Below, one piece after another: positions 28,102-36,940 of a DNA stretch of 64,000 nucleotides (its first letter is position 1; the number at the start of each line of letters is the position of its first letter). This DNA is from Myxococcota bacterium (GTDB lineage Bacteria; Myxococcota; XYA12-FULL-58-9; JALHOP01). The notes beneath the pieces were generated by a model that was not told where the DNA came from, searched no databases, and saw only the letters and a program-made list of their open reading frames with translations. Both the position numbers and the translations under genes were made by a program. The stretch lies in assembly GCA_022842935.1 (NCBI GenBank), contig JALHOP010000004.1, forward strand, positions 124,001-188,000. The letters run 5' to 3'.

Positions 28102-29871
28102 ATGCGCAGCCGCTTCACACCGTGCTTCGTTTTGTTCGCTGCCCTCCTGCCGTGTTGCGCGGATAGTGGACTGAGCCTCACCATCGCGCGCCCTCCGGGG
28201 TACGAGCTTTCGGTGACTCAGTTCACGCTCGATGTGCTCGAGCCCCCTGCGGCCGACTGGTCGTGTTCGGCACTCGCCTTTGGCGAGCGTGCCGAAACCG
28301 AGGTCCAGAGTGTCGTCATCGCGAGCACGCGCCTCGAGGCGGGTGCTCGGCTCGCAACACCTCTGCCGGTTCGCCGCGATGCCAGGCAACTTTTCGTTGC
28401 GCATGGCTTTGGTCCCGATGGACTGCGCCTCGTTAGCGGCTGTGCCACCCGAGAGCCGGGTGGCACCCTCGACATCGCGATTGCTACGGTTCCGCGGTTA
28501 CGCCTCGATGCCGACAGTCCACTCGAGCTCTTCGATGGTAAGTTGTACGGCCCGATGCCGTCGCGGCTCGCGATTGATGTGCGGGATGTTCTCGGCGGTG
28601 CGGTCGCGGATGTCACCGTGCGCTGGTCGATCGAGGGTCCCGGGGCATTCGCGCTCGATGTCGACACGCAGACCGACAGCGACGGCGTCGCGCGCCTCAT
28701 TCCCGAGCTGGGTGAGCTTGGGGGGCCGTATCGTGTCCGAGCGCGGGCGCCCTGGGCAGAAGAGCCTCGCCCAGAGATCGTGACCTTCGAGCTCGTCGAC
28801 GCCCGCGAGACGGCTCTGCCCAAGCCTCCGCTTCAGCTGGTGACTGTTTCAGCGGAGCGTGGTGGGCCTGCGCTCGTCGGCACCCTGGGCGTTGGCGAGT
28901 GTGCAGACAGCGCATTTTCTGCCTTCTCTCTAGCGCGCAATGACTCGTTTGTCTTTCCGGGGTGCGCGCTCGTTGCGGGCGTAGGGGTCGGCGTCGCCGA
29001 CGTGCCGACCCTCGTCGTCAATCTCGTGGGCCAGCCGCCGCGCGTCGGCCGACTCGCCTTGGCAACGGGCGCGCTCGAAGATTGTGGTCCGCTGCCGCTG
29101 CCAGCGGCCGAGCAGGCGTGTGTGGCGACCGGGATCTACGATGCCGACCCATGCGGACGTTCCGGGCGAGCGCTCGTCGTGTTCAGCTGTCCGACTGGGG
29201 AGTCGACGACGGTGACGACCGCCCACACGTTCGATGTAGCGACCTGCGACGTGACTGATCGCGGGGCGCAGGGTCTTGCGGCCACTGCGGCGGCCCGGGC
29301 GGTGACGCGGGTGGGTTGTCTCGATGTCGACAACATTCCGCGTAACGCGGTCGTCGCGCGCGAAGACAGCCGCGACCTCCTCTTTCTGGAAGAGTCGCCG
29401 ACGCTCGCGCGCCGCGTGAGGGGCGTGACGCAGTTCTACGATTTCGGCCAGGAGGGGACATCGCACGTGCTCTTGGGCCTTGGCAGCAATGGCGACCGGC
29501 TGCGCGTCGTGAGTTTCCGTACCCGTAGCGACCCCGAAAGCGACAACTTGCTCGCCGACACCGCCGCCGCCTTCGATGTGCCCGTTCGACCGCTTACTGG
29601 GAGCGTTGCGGACCTCGACGGCGACGGTCTCGTCGACCTGTTCGGTCTCGCGCGCGGCGGCGATGCGCAGACCCGGTCGGTTCTCCTGTGTCTCGGCCGC
29701 GGTTCGACATCGCCCATTTGCGCGCTCGGCTTCGAGCTTCGCACCGAGGGGCGTGATCTGGCAGTCGCTACCGACCTCGACGGTGATCGCGTCTTCGACT
29801 TCCTCGGCGCCGATTTCGCGGGTGGGGCGTGGCGTATCGTCAGCAATTCTCTCGTTCGAGGTGTGCGATGA
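28102..29871 (+). CDS. Secreted lipoprotein with beta-sandwich and VCBS-like region
   Basis: ATG 28102 begins a signal ending in LLPCCADS, with Cys18 or Cys19 lipidated. An upstream GTG at 28069 would overlap the kinase gene and add residues ahead of the signal, so I reject it. Residues about 130-250 look like an Ig-like beta sandwich. Residues about 485-575 contain DLDGDGLVDLFG and DLDGDRVFDFLG, the Asp-rich loops of VCBS/FG-GAP repeats that bind calcium. Function is unknown. The stop overlaps the next start (ATGA). Confidence 0.8.
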   Translation: MRSRFTPCFVLFAALLPCCADSGLSLTIARPPGYELSVTQFTLDVLEPPAADWSCSALAFGERAETEVQSVVIASTRLEAGARLATPLPVRRDARQLFVAHGFGPDGLRLVSGCATREPGGTLDIAIATVPRLRLDADSPLELFDGKLYGPMPSRLAIDVRDVLGGAVADVTVRWSIEGPGAFALDVDTQTDSDGVARLIPELGELGGPYRVRARAPWAEEPRPEIVTFELVDARETALPKPPLQLVTVSAERGGPALVGTLGVGECADSAFSAFSLARNDSFVFPGCALVAGVGVGVADVPTLVVNLVGQPPRVGRLALATGALEDCGPLPLPAAEQACVATGIYDADPCGRSGRALVVFSCPTGESTTVTTAHTFDVATCDVTDRGAQGLAATAAARAVTRVGCLDVDNIPRNAVVAREDSRDLLFLEESPTLARRVRGVTQFYDFGQEGTSHVLLGLGSNGDRLRVVSFRTRSDPESDNLLADTAAAFDVPVRPLTGSVADLDGDGLVDLFGLARGGDAQTRSVLLCLGRGSTSPICALGFELRTEGRDLAVATDLDGDRVFDFLGADFAGGAWRIVSNSLVRGVR

Positions 29872-30662
29872 TCGTCCTTGGTCTCGTGCTTCTCCTTGGC
29901 GCAGCCGATCTCGACGCGGATCTCGCCACCGCAGAGTCACAGCTCGCGGCCTATGATTTCGCCGGCGCTATCGCCACACTAGAGCGCTGTGAGCGCGTCA
30001 GCGGGAGGCGACTCGAGCAAAGTGTTCGCCTTTACGAGGGGCTCGGGATCGCGCTCGCGAGCAGCGGCAAAGCAAGTCAGGCCGAAGAAGCGTTTCTTGC
30101 TCTCGCAACCATCGCACCCGAGCGGGCCATTCGCTACACGCTCTCGCCGAAGATCACCTTCGTCTTCGAGCGTGCGCGCGAGCGCGCCGCCCAGCAGGGC
30201 ACGCCGTCGCTCCAGCTGTTATGGCCGCTCACCGCTGACGCCAACGCGCCCGTAGCCATCGACCTCGAGGTTCTCGCGAACCCGCGCGAGCTCCTGCGGC
30301 GAGGCGTGCTGATCGCCGAGCGCCCCGGTATGGCCGAGCGGTCATTCGCTGTCGATCTCCCTCCAGCGGGGACGCGCGCGACAGTCATCGTCCCGCCGCC
30401 TGAGGTCCCTGTCAGTGGGCCGGGCCAGCTACGGCTGCACCTCGTCGGTGTCGACGAGCACGACAACGAGATCACCCGGGTTGGTACCGCAGTCCAGGCA
30501 CGCACGGTGGCGCTCTCCTACGAGCGGCCAAAGGCCTGGTACGAACGACGGTGGGTTTGGATCGTCTCAGGTGTCGTCTTCGCTGGAGCGGTGAGTGGCA
30601 CCGTGTACGCCCTAACGCGGGAGCCATCGCCGACGGTTCCTGTCTCTGTCGACGCGCGTTGA
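29868..30662 (+). CDS. TPR-like protein with C-terminal membrane anchor
   Basis: ATG 29868 overlaps the previous stop. The product is 264 residues: a signal-like start (VLGLVLLLGAADLDAD), a TPR-like segment (QLAAYDFAGAIATLERCE, then EAFLALATIAPERA), a conserved RYTLSPKITFVFERARERA block, a beta-rich middle, and one C-terminal membrane segment near residues 225-248. The protein at 58897 has the same order, including a block of similar spacing (LSPSKYPPVFISAFKEVRARV), so the two are likely paralogues. It may link the kinase and lipoprotein to an envelope complex, which is inference. Confidence 0.75.
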   Translation: MIVLGLVLLLGAADLDADLATAESQLAAYDFAGAIATLERCERVSGRRLEQSVRLYEGLGIALASSGKASQAEEAFLALATIAPERAIRYTLSPKITFVFERARERAAQQGTPSLQLLWPLTADANAPVAIDLEVLANPRELLRRGVLIAERPGMAERSFAVDLPPAGTRATVIVPPPEVPVSGPGQLRLHLVGVDEHDNEITRVGTAVQARTVALSYERPKAWYERRWVWIVSGVVFAGAVSGTVYALTREPSPTVPVSVDAR

Positions 30663-31004
30663 GAGGCGGGCGCACGATCAGCTTTGGGCGCAGGCAGGAG
30701 GCTCGCGCGAGCGCGCTTGCTTCACAGTGCTCGATTGGCGCGTATTGCTTGGCGATGAATTGCCCAGGATGAGCCTGTCCGCACGTCGCGAACCGAGTGT
30801 CGTTGGCGCCGTCGTGCCCCGGATCGGACTGCGTCGTGTCCTCACTACGCCGCGCTATTTCGCTCAAGCTTCGGTCGCTAGATGTTTGACGCGGGTCTGC
30901 GGGTGAAACGACCGCGTCTTAGGAACCCACGCGCCTAACTTGAACGTGCGCCCCCTTGAGGCTGGCAACGCAACCTGGGTGGCGGATCCCGCGAGACTGA
31001 TCGC
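30663..31004. other. Intergenic region, no gene recognised
   Basis: This 342-base stretch has no frame with the codon bias of the neighbouring genes. I see no terminator with a T-run and no convincing promoter; TTGACG near 30885 and TTGAAC near 30941 lack a -10 partner. It separates the kinase cluster from the small membrane protein. Confidence 0.5.
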
Positions 31005-31697
31005 ATGGCAGCCATCACGTTGACCTCGACCCGTGGTCCCAGCACGCCAAGACTCGAGCGCTTGATGAACGGCGACCTCGCTCCCTGGATCGCCGCACGG
31101 ACGCCTATCCCTGCGCTCAGCGCGCTGGTGAAGACTGCGGGTCGCAAACCCGAGCATTTTCGCTTGGCGCTCAAAAATGGGGACGCGACGACCCTCATTG
31201 CCGGTTGGCTGCGCTGCTCCGGCGGCACGCTAACGCTCTGTGTGGACGGCGCGGCTGTGGATAAACCGACGCCGCTGCGGGAGCAGCTCCGTCAGCTCTG
31301 GGTCCGTGGCGCCATGCGCAAGGTGAGCGATCCTGCATTTGGGCGCTTCGTTGGGGTGGTCATTCAAGCCATGCGCGAGCGTGTGACGGCAGATCCAGCC
31401 ATCACCCGCATCGAGATCGTTGGTACGCAGATCGCGAGTCCACACCTTGCCGGGGTCTTGCGTGAGCTTGGGCTGACAACAGATGTCAGCTATCCGACCG
31501 TACCCAACGGCCTTGCCTGGGGAATTGCGGCTGGTGGAATCGCCCTTGGCTGCGGCCAACTGGCTGAACCGACGCTCTCGGGGCTCGTCAGTGCGATCGC
31601 TGTCGTCCTAGCGGGTGGACTCACGATCGCAAAGGTTTCCTCGATGCGAGGCAGCTATGCCGTCGAGCGCCTGGAAAACCGATTCGAAAAGGCCTGA
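31005..31697 (+). CDS. Hypothetical protein with two C-terminal membrane segments
   Basis: A 230-residue product with GC-biased codons. The first 165 residues are soluble-looking. They are followed by two closely spaced hydrophobic segments (about 171-187 and 194-211), separated by a short loop, and a basic tail. This would form a hairpin anchor. No family recognised. It lies just upstream of the infA promoter. Confidence 0.6.
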   Translation: MAAITLTSTRGPSTPRLERLMNGDLAPWIAARTPIPALSALVKTAGRKPEHFRLALKNGDATTLIAGWLRCSGGTLTLCVDGAAVDKPTPLREQLRQLWVRGAMRKVSDPAFGRFVGVVIQAMRERVTADPAITRIEIVGTQIASPHLAGVLRELGLTTDVSYPTVPNGLAWGIAAGGIALGCGQLAEPTLSGLVSAIAVVLAGGLTIAKVSSMRGSYAVERLENRFEKA

Positions 31698-31714
31698 CCG
31701 CCGCCGTTTTTGCC

Positions 31715-31743
31715 TTGCCGGCTCGGAGTCGCTTTGGTATAGC
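31715..31743 (+). promoter_or_regulatory. Sigma-70 type promoter for infA and the alpha operon
   Basis: TTGCCG at 31715-31720 and TATAGC at 31738-31743 are separated by exactly 17 bases. Transcription would begin near 31750, giving a leader of about 60 bases before infA. This fits a new transcription start after the 19-kb insertion that cut the alpha block off from the spc operon. Confidence 0.6.
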
Positions 31744-31809
31744 GCCGCTTCCTTTTCGGGCCGGATGTGCCTAACGGCGCGGTTCGACTCGTGAAGGGCG
31801 AGAGGGAGC

Positions 31810-32028
31810 ATGTCGAAGGAAGATACGATCGAGACTGAGGGTACCGTGCTCGAGCCCCTGCCGAACGCGATGTTCAGGGTCGAGCTTGCCAATGGACACA
31901 AGCTGTTGTGTCACATCAGCGGCAAGATGCGGATGCACTTCATCAAGATCCTTCCAGGAGACAAGGTGACGGTTCAGCTCTCTCCCTACGATCTGACGCG
32001 TGGTCGGATCACTTACCGAGCGAAGTGA
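31810..32028 (+). CDS. infA: Translation initiation factor IF-1
   Basis: The 72-residue S1/OB-fold protein assists initiator tRNA selection on the 30S subunit. It has [31 protein letters not shown] and [18 protein letters not shown], all diagnostic. GAGAGGGAG just before the ATG is a strong ribosome-binding site. It heads the alpha block. Confidence 0.99.
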   Translation: MSKEDTIETEGTVLEPLPNAMFRVELANGHKLLCHISGKMRMHFIKILPGDKVTVQLSPYDLTRGRITYRAK

Positions 32029-32035
32029 GTCTGCA

Positions 32036-32149
32036 ATGAAAGTTCGAGCATCCGTTCGCAAGATCTGCGTGAAGTGCAAGGTTATCCGCCGTCGCGGCGC
32101 CGTGCGCGTCATTTGCAGCAACCCGCGTCACAAGCAGCGTCAAGGTTAA
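32036..32149 (+). CDS. rpmJ: 50S ribosomal protein L36
   Basis: A 37-residue zinc-type L36, starting [15 protein letters not shown]. Metal ligands are Cys11, Cys14, Cys27 and His32. It lies seven bases after infA and six bases before rpsM, the normal position. It is short enough to be missed by length filters. Confidence 0.97.
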   Translation: MKVRASVRKICVKCKVIRRRGAVRVICSNPRHKQRQG

Positions 32150-32155
32150 TCAGCA

Positions 32156-32521
32156 ATGGCACGTATCAGCGGCGTCGACCTTCCCCGTAACAAGCGCATC
32201 GATGTGGCGCTCCGTTACATCTACGGCATCGGTCCCAAGAATGCCCTCGACATCATCGCCAAGGCCGAGCTCGATCCGGCATTGCGGACCGACAAGCTGA
32301 GCGAAGGCGATATGTCGAAGCTCCGCGAGATCATCGAGCGCGAGTACAAGGTCGAAGGCGACCTGCGCCGCGAGACCTCGATGAACATCAATCGCCTCAT
32401 GGACCTCGGCTGCTATCGCGGACTCCGTCACCGCAAGGGTCTGCCGGTCCGTGGTCAACGTACGCACACGAACGCTCGCACCCGCAAAGGTCCGAAGCGC
32501 ATGGCTGGAGTTAAGCGCTAA
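32156..32521 (+). CDS. rpsM: 30S ribosomal protein S13
   Basis: S13 contacts the P-site tRNA and bridges to the large subunit. The 121-residue protein starts [19 protein letters not shown] and has the C-terminal basic stretch [20 protein letters not shown]. It is coupled to rpsK by a TAATG overlap. Confidence 0.99.
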   Translation: MARISGVDLPRNKRIDVALRYIYGIGPKNALDIIAKAELDPALRTDKLSEGDMSKLREIIEREYKVEGDLRRETSMNINRLMDLGCYRGLRHRKGLPVRGQRTHTNARTRKGPKRMAGVKR

Positions 32522-32913
32522 TGGCTACCGCAACCGCCGCTGGCAAGGTCAAGAAGGTCAAGAAGAACATCCCCACCGGGATGGTCTACGTCCAGGCGAC
32601 CTTCAACAACACCATCATCACCATCACCGATCCGACGGGCGCCGTCGTCTCGTGGTCGTCGGCCGGCTCGAAGGGCTTCCGCGGCTCGCGCAAGTCGACG
32701 CCGTTCGCCGCTCAGGTCGCTGCCCAGGATGCGGCCACCAAGGCAGCCGACACTGGCATGCGGTCGGTTGGCGTCCTCATCAACGGACCTGGTGCTGGTC
32801 GTGAAGCCGCCGTGCGCGCCCTGCAGGCGTCGGGCTTCAAGATCACCATGATCCGCGACATCACGCCCGTGCCCCACAATGGTTGCCGCCCGCCGAAGAA
32901 GCGCCGCGTTTAA
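32521..32913 (+). CDS. rpsK: 30S ribosomal protein S11
   Basis: S11 lies on the 30S platform near the mRNA exit. The 130-residue length is normal; conserved parts are [25 protein letters not shown] and the C-terminal [18 protein letters not shown]. The first 20 residues are Lys/Ala-rich. The start overlaps the rpsM stop. Confidence 0.99.
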   Translation: MATATAAGKVKKVKKNIPTGMVYVQATFNNTIITITDPTGAVVSWSSAGSKGFRGSRKSTPFAAQVAAQDAATKAADTGMRSVGVLINGPGAGREAAVRALQASGFKITMIRDITPVPHNGCRPPKKRRV

Positions 32914-32934
32914 TTCCTTCGAGGTTTTAGAGTA

Positions 32935-33561
32935 ATGGCTCGTTATACCGAATCAGTTTGCCGCCTTTGCCGGCGCGAAAACATGAAGCTCTTCCTCAAG
33001 GCAGAGCGTTGCTTTACCGAGAAGTGCGCCATGGAGCGCCGGCCGTATCCGCCGGGTCAGCACGGCCAGGGTCGCCACAAGTTCTCGGAGTACGGCATCC
33101 AGCTGCGCGAGAAGCAGAAGGTTCGCCGCATCTACGGCGTCCTCGAGCGTCAGTTCTACGGCTACTATGCCGAGGCCTCGCGTCAGAAGGGCATCACCGG
33201 CGAGGTCATGCTCCAGTTGCTCGAGCGCCGTCTCGACAACGTCGTCTATCGCTTGGGTTTCGCGGGCTCGCGCTCGGAAGCGCGTACGCTCGTGCGTCAC
33301 GGCCACGTGACGGTGAACAACAAGAAGGTGAACGTTCCCAGCTTCCAGGTGAAGACGGGCATGGTCATCAGTGTGCGCGAGAAGTCGCGTCAGATCGGCC
33401 GCATCATGGAAGCTCTCGGTAACGCCGAGAAGCGCGGCGTGCCAGGCTGGCTCACGCTCGACGCAGGTGCGTTCACGGGGACGGTTCAGTCGTTGCCTCA
33501 GCGCGACGAGATTCAGATCCCGATCCAAGAGCAGCTCATCGTCGAGCTCTATTCGAAGTAG
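32935..33561 (+). CDS. rpsD: 30S ribosomal protein S4, zinc-binding form
   Basis: S4 starts 30S assembly and in E. coli represses the alpha operon. The 208-residue protein has an N-terminal Cys cluster (Cys9, Cys12, Cys26, Cys31) that marks the zinc form, and the S4 RNA-binding domain at about 98-160 ([19 protein letters not shown]). It is followed by a 183-base structured spacer before rpoA. Confidence 0.99.
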   Translation: MARYTESVCRLCRRENMKLFLKAERCFTEKCAMERRPYPPGQHGQGRHKFSEYGIQLREKQKVRRIYGVLERQFYGYYAEASRQKGITGEVMLQLLERRLDNVVYRLGFAGSRSEARTLVRHGHVTVNNKKVNVPSFQVKTGMVISVREKSRQIGRIMEALGNAEKRGVPGWLTLDAGAFTGTVQSLPQRDEIQIPIQEQLIVELYSK

Positions 33562-33744
33562 CAAAAAACGCGATGGCGTACTGTCTACTGCAGCGGACAG
33601 TGCGCCATTGGACCTTCGGCCTCCCGAATATGCGGGCGGCTGAAGGTGAAGCACTGGCCAGAGGACTTACAGGCCAGCGTTTCTAAACCCTTAAAGGCCT
33701 CGCAGGACTCGCGGTGAGACTGCTCGGCTCAAAAAGGAGTCCTC
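33562..33744 (+). promoter_or_regulatory. Four-stem structured leader between rpsD and rpoA
   Basis: Stem 1 is 13 bp with one G-U pair (33573-33585 with 33596-33608). Stem 2 is CCTTCGGCC 33613-33621 with GGCTGAAGG 33638-33646, stacked on CCCG/CGGG (33623-33626 with 33633-33636). Stem 3 is CTGGCC 33654-33659 with GGCCAG 33672-33677. Stem 4 is AGGACTC 33704-33710 with GAGTCCT 33737-33743. Stem 4 covers the rpoA ribosome-binding site GGAG 33736-33739. I infer a translational switch for alpha, perhaps bound by S4 or another ribosomal protein. Confidence 0.65.
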
Positions 33745-34746
33745 ATGCAGCGCAATTGGCGAGACCTCATCCGTCCCAAACACCTCATCACGGACCGTGA
33801 AGGACTTACGGCCACGTATGGGAAGTTTTTCGCTGAACCGCTCGAGCGCGGTTTCGGCATCACCCTCGGCAATGCCCTCCGCCGCGTGCTCTTGAGCTCG
33901 CTGCAGGGTGCGGCCATCTCGGCTGTGCGCATCGATGGCGCCTTGCACGAGTTCACGGCCATCCCGGATGTCACCGAGGACGTGACCGACATCATCCTGT
34001 CGCTCAAGGACGTTCTCGTTAAGACGCACTCGAACGAGCCCCGCGTCTTGAAGATCGACGTTCAGGCTCCCGAGAAGGAAGAGCTCAAGGTCACCGCGAA
34101 GGACCTCACCGGCGACGACGCCGTGGAAGTCTTGAACCCAGACCACCACATCGCCACCGTCGCCCCGGGCGGCAAGTTGGCGATGGAAGTCATGGTTCGC
34201 CGCGGCCGTGGCTATGTTCCCGCCGACAAGAACAAGGCGCCGAACATGGCGGTGGGTTGGATCCCGATCGACTCGCTCTTCAGCCCCATCCGCAAGGTCA
34301 GCTTCAACGTGACCAACGCGCGTGTTGGCCAGCAGACCGACTATGACAAGCTCACGCTCGAGGCTTGGACCGACGGTTCGGTGTCGCCGGACGACGCCGT
34401 CGCTTTGGCCGCCAAGATCTTGAAAGAGCAACTCACCGTCTTCATCAACTTCGAGGAAGAGGAAGAGTTCGAGATCAAGGAAGAGACTCCGTCGCAGGAG
34501 AAGTTCAATGAGAACTTGCTCCGCAGCGTCGACGAGCTCGACCTGTCGGTTCGCGCCGAGAACTGCTTGCAGTCGGCCAACATCAAGTACATCGGCGATC
34601 TCGTTCAGAAGACCGAGGCCGAGATGCTCAAGACCAAGAACTTCGGACGCAAGTCGCTCAAAGAGATCAAAGAGCTGCTCGCCGAAATGGGCCTGTCGTT
34701 GGGTATGAAGCTCGACGCCTGGCCACCGAAAGAGCTCAAGCGCTAG
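33745..34746 (+). CDS. rpoA: DNA-directed RNA polymerase subunit alpha
   Basis: The 333-residue protein has the dimerising N-terminal domain ([20 protein letters not shown] near residues 32-51) and the C-terminal domain that binds UP elements and activators ([35 protein letters not shown]). The GGAG six bases before ATG 33745 can pair with an upstream strand. In most bacteria rplQ follows directly; here a terminator-like hairpin and an opposite-strand gene follow. Confidence 0.99.
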   Translation: MQRNWRDLIRPKHLITDREGLTATYGKFFAEPLERGFGITLGNALRRVLLSSLQGAAISAVRIDGALHEFTAIPDVTEDVTDIILSLKDVLVKTHSNEPRVLKIDVQAPEKEELKVTAKDLTGDDAVEVLNPDHHIATVAPGGKLAMEVMVRRGRGYVPADKNKAPNMAVGWIPIDSLFSPIRKVSFNVTNARVGQQTDYDKLTLEAWTDGSVSPDDAVALAAKILKEQLTVFINFEEEEEFEIKEETPSQEKFNENLLRSVDELDLSVRAENCLQSANIKYIGDLVQKTEAEMLKTKNFGRKSLKEIKELLAEMGLSLGMKLDAWPPKELKR

Positions 34747-34771
34747 AGCGCGAGTTTCTGGGGAACGACGA

Positions 34772-34805
34772 GGCCCGCTCCAACGCGCAAGCGCTGGGGC
34801 GGGCC
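34772..34805. terminator. Probable bidirectional terminator after rpoA
   Basis: GGCCCGCTCC 34772-34781 pairs with GGGGCGGGCC 34796-34805 (one G-U). It lies 25 bases after the rpoA stop and TTCTCGCTTTTGG follows, a weak T-tract. The minus-strand gene at 34842 converges on it, so it may serve both strands. Confidence 0.65.
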
Positions 34806-34841
34806 TTCTCGCTTTTGGAGGTCTGCCCCCCCAGGGGGCAG

Positions 34842-35483
34842 CTAGCGACGCGCTTGAAGGAGGTCGAAGGTCGCGGCGGTCAGCGGCGGAATGACCATGG
34901 CCGAGGATGCCGGGGCGGGGAGGGCCATCGGCGCTACCGGCGCGGGCTCTGCGACCCGGACCGCTCGCACCTGCGCACCTTTTGTGGCGCTCTCGGTGGC
35001 CGCGGCGAGTACGGAGCCCGCGAGGTCGCTGCCTGTTAGGCGCTTGAAGTAGCCGGCAAGCCGGCGGACGCCCTCGAAGGTCGCAGCGAGGCTCAGGGCT
35101 ACGACGCTCAGATCGCCACCCACGGCAGGTATCGCGTTGACGAAGCCCGCCAAGGCGAGGCCGCTCCACGCCATGGGGGCGACACCGTTCGCGAGCGCCC
35201 CGCGGATCGCCGAAATCTCGTGAACGTGCGTCAGCTTGCCGACGTAGTCCAAGCTTGTGGCTCCGTCGGGGACGCTTACCGTCACCTCGGCGCCAACGCC
35301 GCTCTGGGCAAGAAGACGCAGGTTGCGATCGCGCGGGTCGGCCGCGAGGACGATGGCCCAAGGGGTTTCGCCGTTGGTGCCTTCGACCAGGGCATACGAG
35401 CGGGCGCGTAACGCAGCGTTTTCGCTGAGGGCCCGTGCTACGACGGCGCTGTCGGTTGATGGGCGTAGTCGCGATAGATGCAT
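34842..35483 (-). CDS. Hypothetical protein lying antisense between rpoA and rplQ
   Basis: The 213-residue product has consistent GC-biased codons, and ATG 35483 has AGGA seven bases upstream. The N-terminal 95 residues are soluble. A hydrophobic, Gly/Ala-rich central region (about 105-140) could be one or two membrane segments. The C-terminus is Ala/Pro-rich. No family recognised. Its position and orientation separate rpoA from rplQ. Confidence 0.7.
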   Translation of the reverse strand: MHLSRLRPSTDSAVVARALSENAALRARSYALVEGTNGETPWAIVLAADPRDRNLRLLAQSGVGAEVTVSVPDGATSLDYVGKLTHVHEISAIRGALANGVAPMAWSGLALAGFVNAIPAVGGDLSVVALSLAATFEGVRRLAGYFKRLTGSDLAGSVLAAATESATKGAQVRAVRVAEPAPVAPMALPAPASSAMVIPPLTAATFDLLQARR

Positions 35484-35619
35484 GGCCTTATCCTGACGCA
35501 AGGGGCTGACGGTCACATATCGCGTTATGCGACTGACCGGTGCGCGCAGCAGGTCTGCAGGCGCGTCAGGGCTCGGCTCGAGGTCAGCTGGTCGGAGATC
35601 GACGCTGGTTCTTTTCCAC

Positions 35620-35648
35620 TTGGCTTTTTGAAAGTGCCCTTGTATACA
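35620..35648 (+). promoter_or_regulatory. Sigma-70 type promoter of rplQ
   Basis: TTGGCT 35620-35625 and TATACA 35643-35648 are separated by 17 bases. Transcription would start near 35655, about 53 bases before rplQ. A small leader hairpin (GGCC 35661-35664, CACC 35669-35672 with GGTG 35677-35680, GGCC 35681-35684) follows. This gives rplQ expression independent of rpoA. Confidence 0.65.
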
Positions 35649-35707
35649 GCCGCGCTCTTTGGCCCCTACACCCTGCGGTGGGCCTCAAAGATTTCAAGGA
35701 TTCGACC

Positions 35708-36094
35708 ATGCGTCACGGCAACGGACTCAAAAAACTCAACCGATCGAGCACGCACCGTAGAGCGACGCTGCGCAACATGGTCACCGCGTTGTTCACTCAT
35801 GGTCGCATCGAGACCACCGAGATCAAGGCCAAGGCCTTGCGCCCGGTCGCCGAGAAGCTGATCACCTTGGGCAAGCGCGGCGACCTGCACGCGCGCCGCT
35901 TGGCGGCCAGCTACCTGACCGATGCAGACGCTGTGAAGACGCTCTTTAGCGACATCGCCGACCGTATGCGTACCCGCGCTGGCGGTTACACCCGCGTGCT
36001 GCGCGTCGGCATGCGCCGTGGTGACAACGCCACCGCCGCGATTATCGAGCTCGTCGACCACGATGTGAAGAAGGCTGCCGCCGCCAAGGCGTAA
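35708..36094 (+). CDS. rplQ: 50S ribosomal protein L17
   Basis: L17 lies near the tunnel exit. The 128-residue protein starts [24 protein letters not shown] and has [21 protein letters not shown] at the C-terminus. ATG 35708 has AAGGA seven bases upstream; longer upstream reading is not the family start. It has its own promoter and terminator, so it forms a monocistronic unit. Confidence 0.99.
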   Translation: MRHGNGLKKLNRSSTHRRATLRNMVTALFTHGRIETTEIKAKALRPVAEKLITLGKRGDLHARRLAASYLTDADAVKTLFSDIADRMRTRAGGYTRVLRVGMRRGDNATAAIIELVDHDVKKAAAAKA

Positions 36095-36121
36095 GTAAGC
36101 CCTCCTTCGTGTGCGCGATAG

Positions 36122-36155
36122 CGCCCGCCCACTCTCACGAGTCGGCGGGCGTTTT
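36122..36155 (+). terminator. Intrinsic terminator of rplQ
   Basis: CGCCCGCC 36122-36129 pairs with GGCGGGCG 36144-36151, and ACTC/GAGT continue the stem inside across one mismatch. TTTTCGTTT follows directly. This is the clearest intrinsic terminator in the window. Confidence 0.9.
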
Positions 36156-36544
36156 CGTTTCGGGTCTCAAGAACCTGTCGCTCGACCGCGTGTTCGGCGC
36201 TGTCTGTCACCCAGGTCAGGCGAGGAGGCCTGGGCTTGGTCCCGCGGGACTGCGCAGTCGTTCCGAGGCTCGTCAGGTTCGGTACCTCGAAACGCTGTGC
36301 GAGCGTCAACCAGAGCTCGTTCGTGGTGCGGCCGCGTATGCCGGTGACAGCGCCCGTTCGCAAGCCAGTCCCGCTGCCTCCGAAGAAACACCCGGTCCGG
36401 CCCCACGTCAGTGACTGACATGTGGGCACTCTGGGGTGTGATCGAAAACACACGCAACGGTGCCTGAGTGTCACCGATAAGCTCGCCATGCAACAGATGG
36501 CGAGCTTTGGCGATCAGTGTGTGACCGATGGCGACAGCGAAATT
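36156..36544. other. Gene-poor region with a strong inverted repeat
   Basis: No convincing gene. A minus-strand frame here (about 36150-36470) has gene-like codon bias but runs through the rplQ terminator and into rplQ, so it may be a gene remnant. A perfect 11-bp stem lies at 36479-36489 and 36497-36507 (AAGCTCGCCAT/ATGGCGAGCTT, loop GCAACAG), ending in TTT, which may be a terminator. Confidence 0.45.
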
Positions 36545-36838
36545 ATGACCGTCCTTCTGACGCTCGCAAGCGAGAAACACCCTGATGACATCGCCGTCGA
36601 GCGCGAGCTCGCGCGGCTCGAAGTTCGTATGCGCCGCCTGCCTCCGGACCTCGTCTTCGGCGAGCTACGCAACGTGCTGGCTGCAATGTCGACGCTGCAG
36701 CGCTTAGACAGCGGCCGTGCAGTCGCGCGCTTGTACGCTATCGCGGCGTCCTTGGCGAACCGTCTGTCGAGTGACCGCTCCGCCGAACGTCTGTCCGGAC
36801 CGCGTCGGCCCACCAGGGGCAGCAGGTTGTTGCAGTAG
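36545..36838 (+). CDS. Small hypothetical helical protein
   Basis: From ATG 36545 the product is 97 residues with clear GC-biased codons. The first 70 residues are predicted helical (ASEKHPDDIAVERELARLEV, VFGELRNVLAAMSTLQR) and the end is basic and Ser/Arg-rich. The frame is open back to 36422, but the upstream part carries an 11-bp hairpin and is less gene-like. No family recognised. Confidence 0.45.
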   Translation: MTVLLTLASEKHPDDIAVERELARLEVRMRRLPPDLVFGELRNVLAAMSTLQRLDSGRAVARLYAIAASLANRLSSDRSAERLSGPRRPTRGSRLLQ

Positions 36839-36940
36839 AGCTTCTGGCCTTGCGTGCTCGCGCCGGCACTGCCAATCGCTCGTGTCGTCTGGCTTCACGT
36901 CTTGGTTTGGCCGAGCGACCCATGATCGAGGCTCTTCCGG

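Noticed and set aside
33691-35361. 556-codon open frame on the minus strand
   Set aside because: Antisense to rpoA over its full length, with Arg/Leu-rich nonsense composition.
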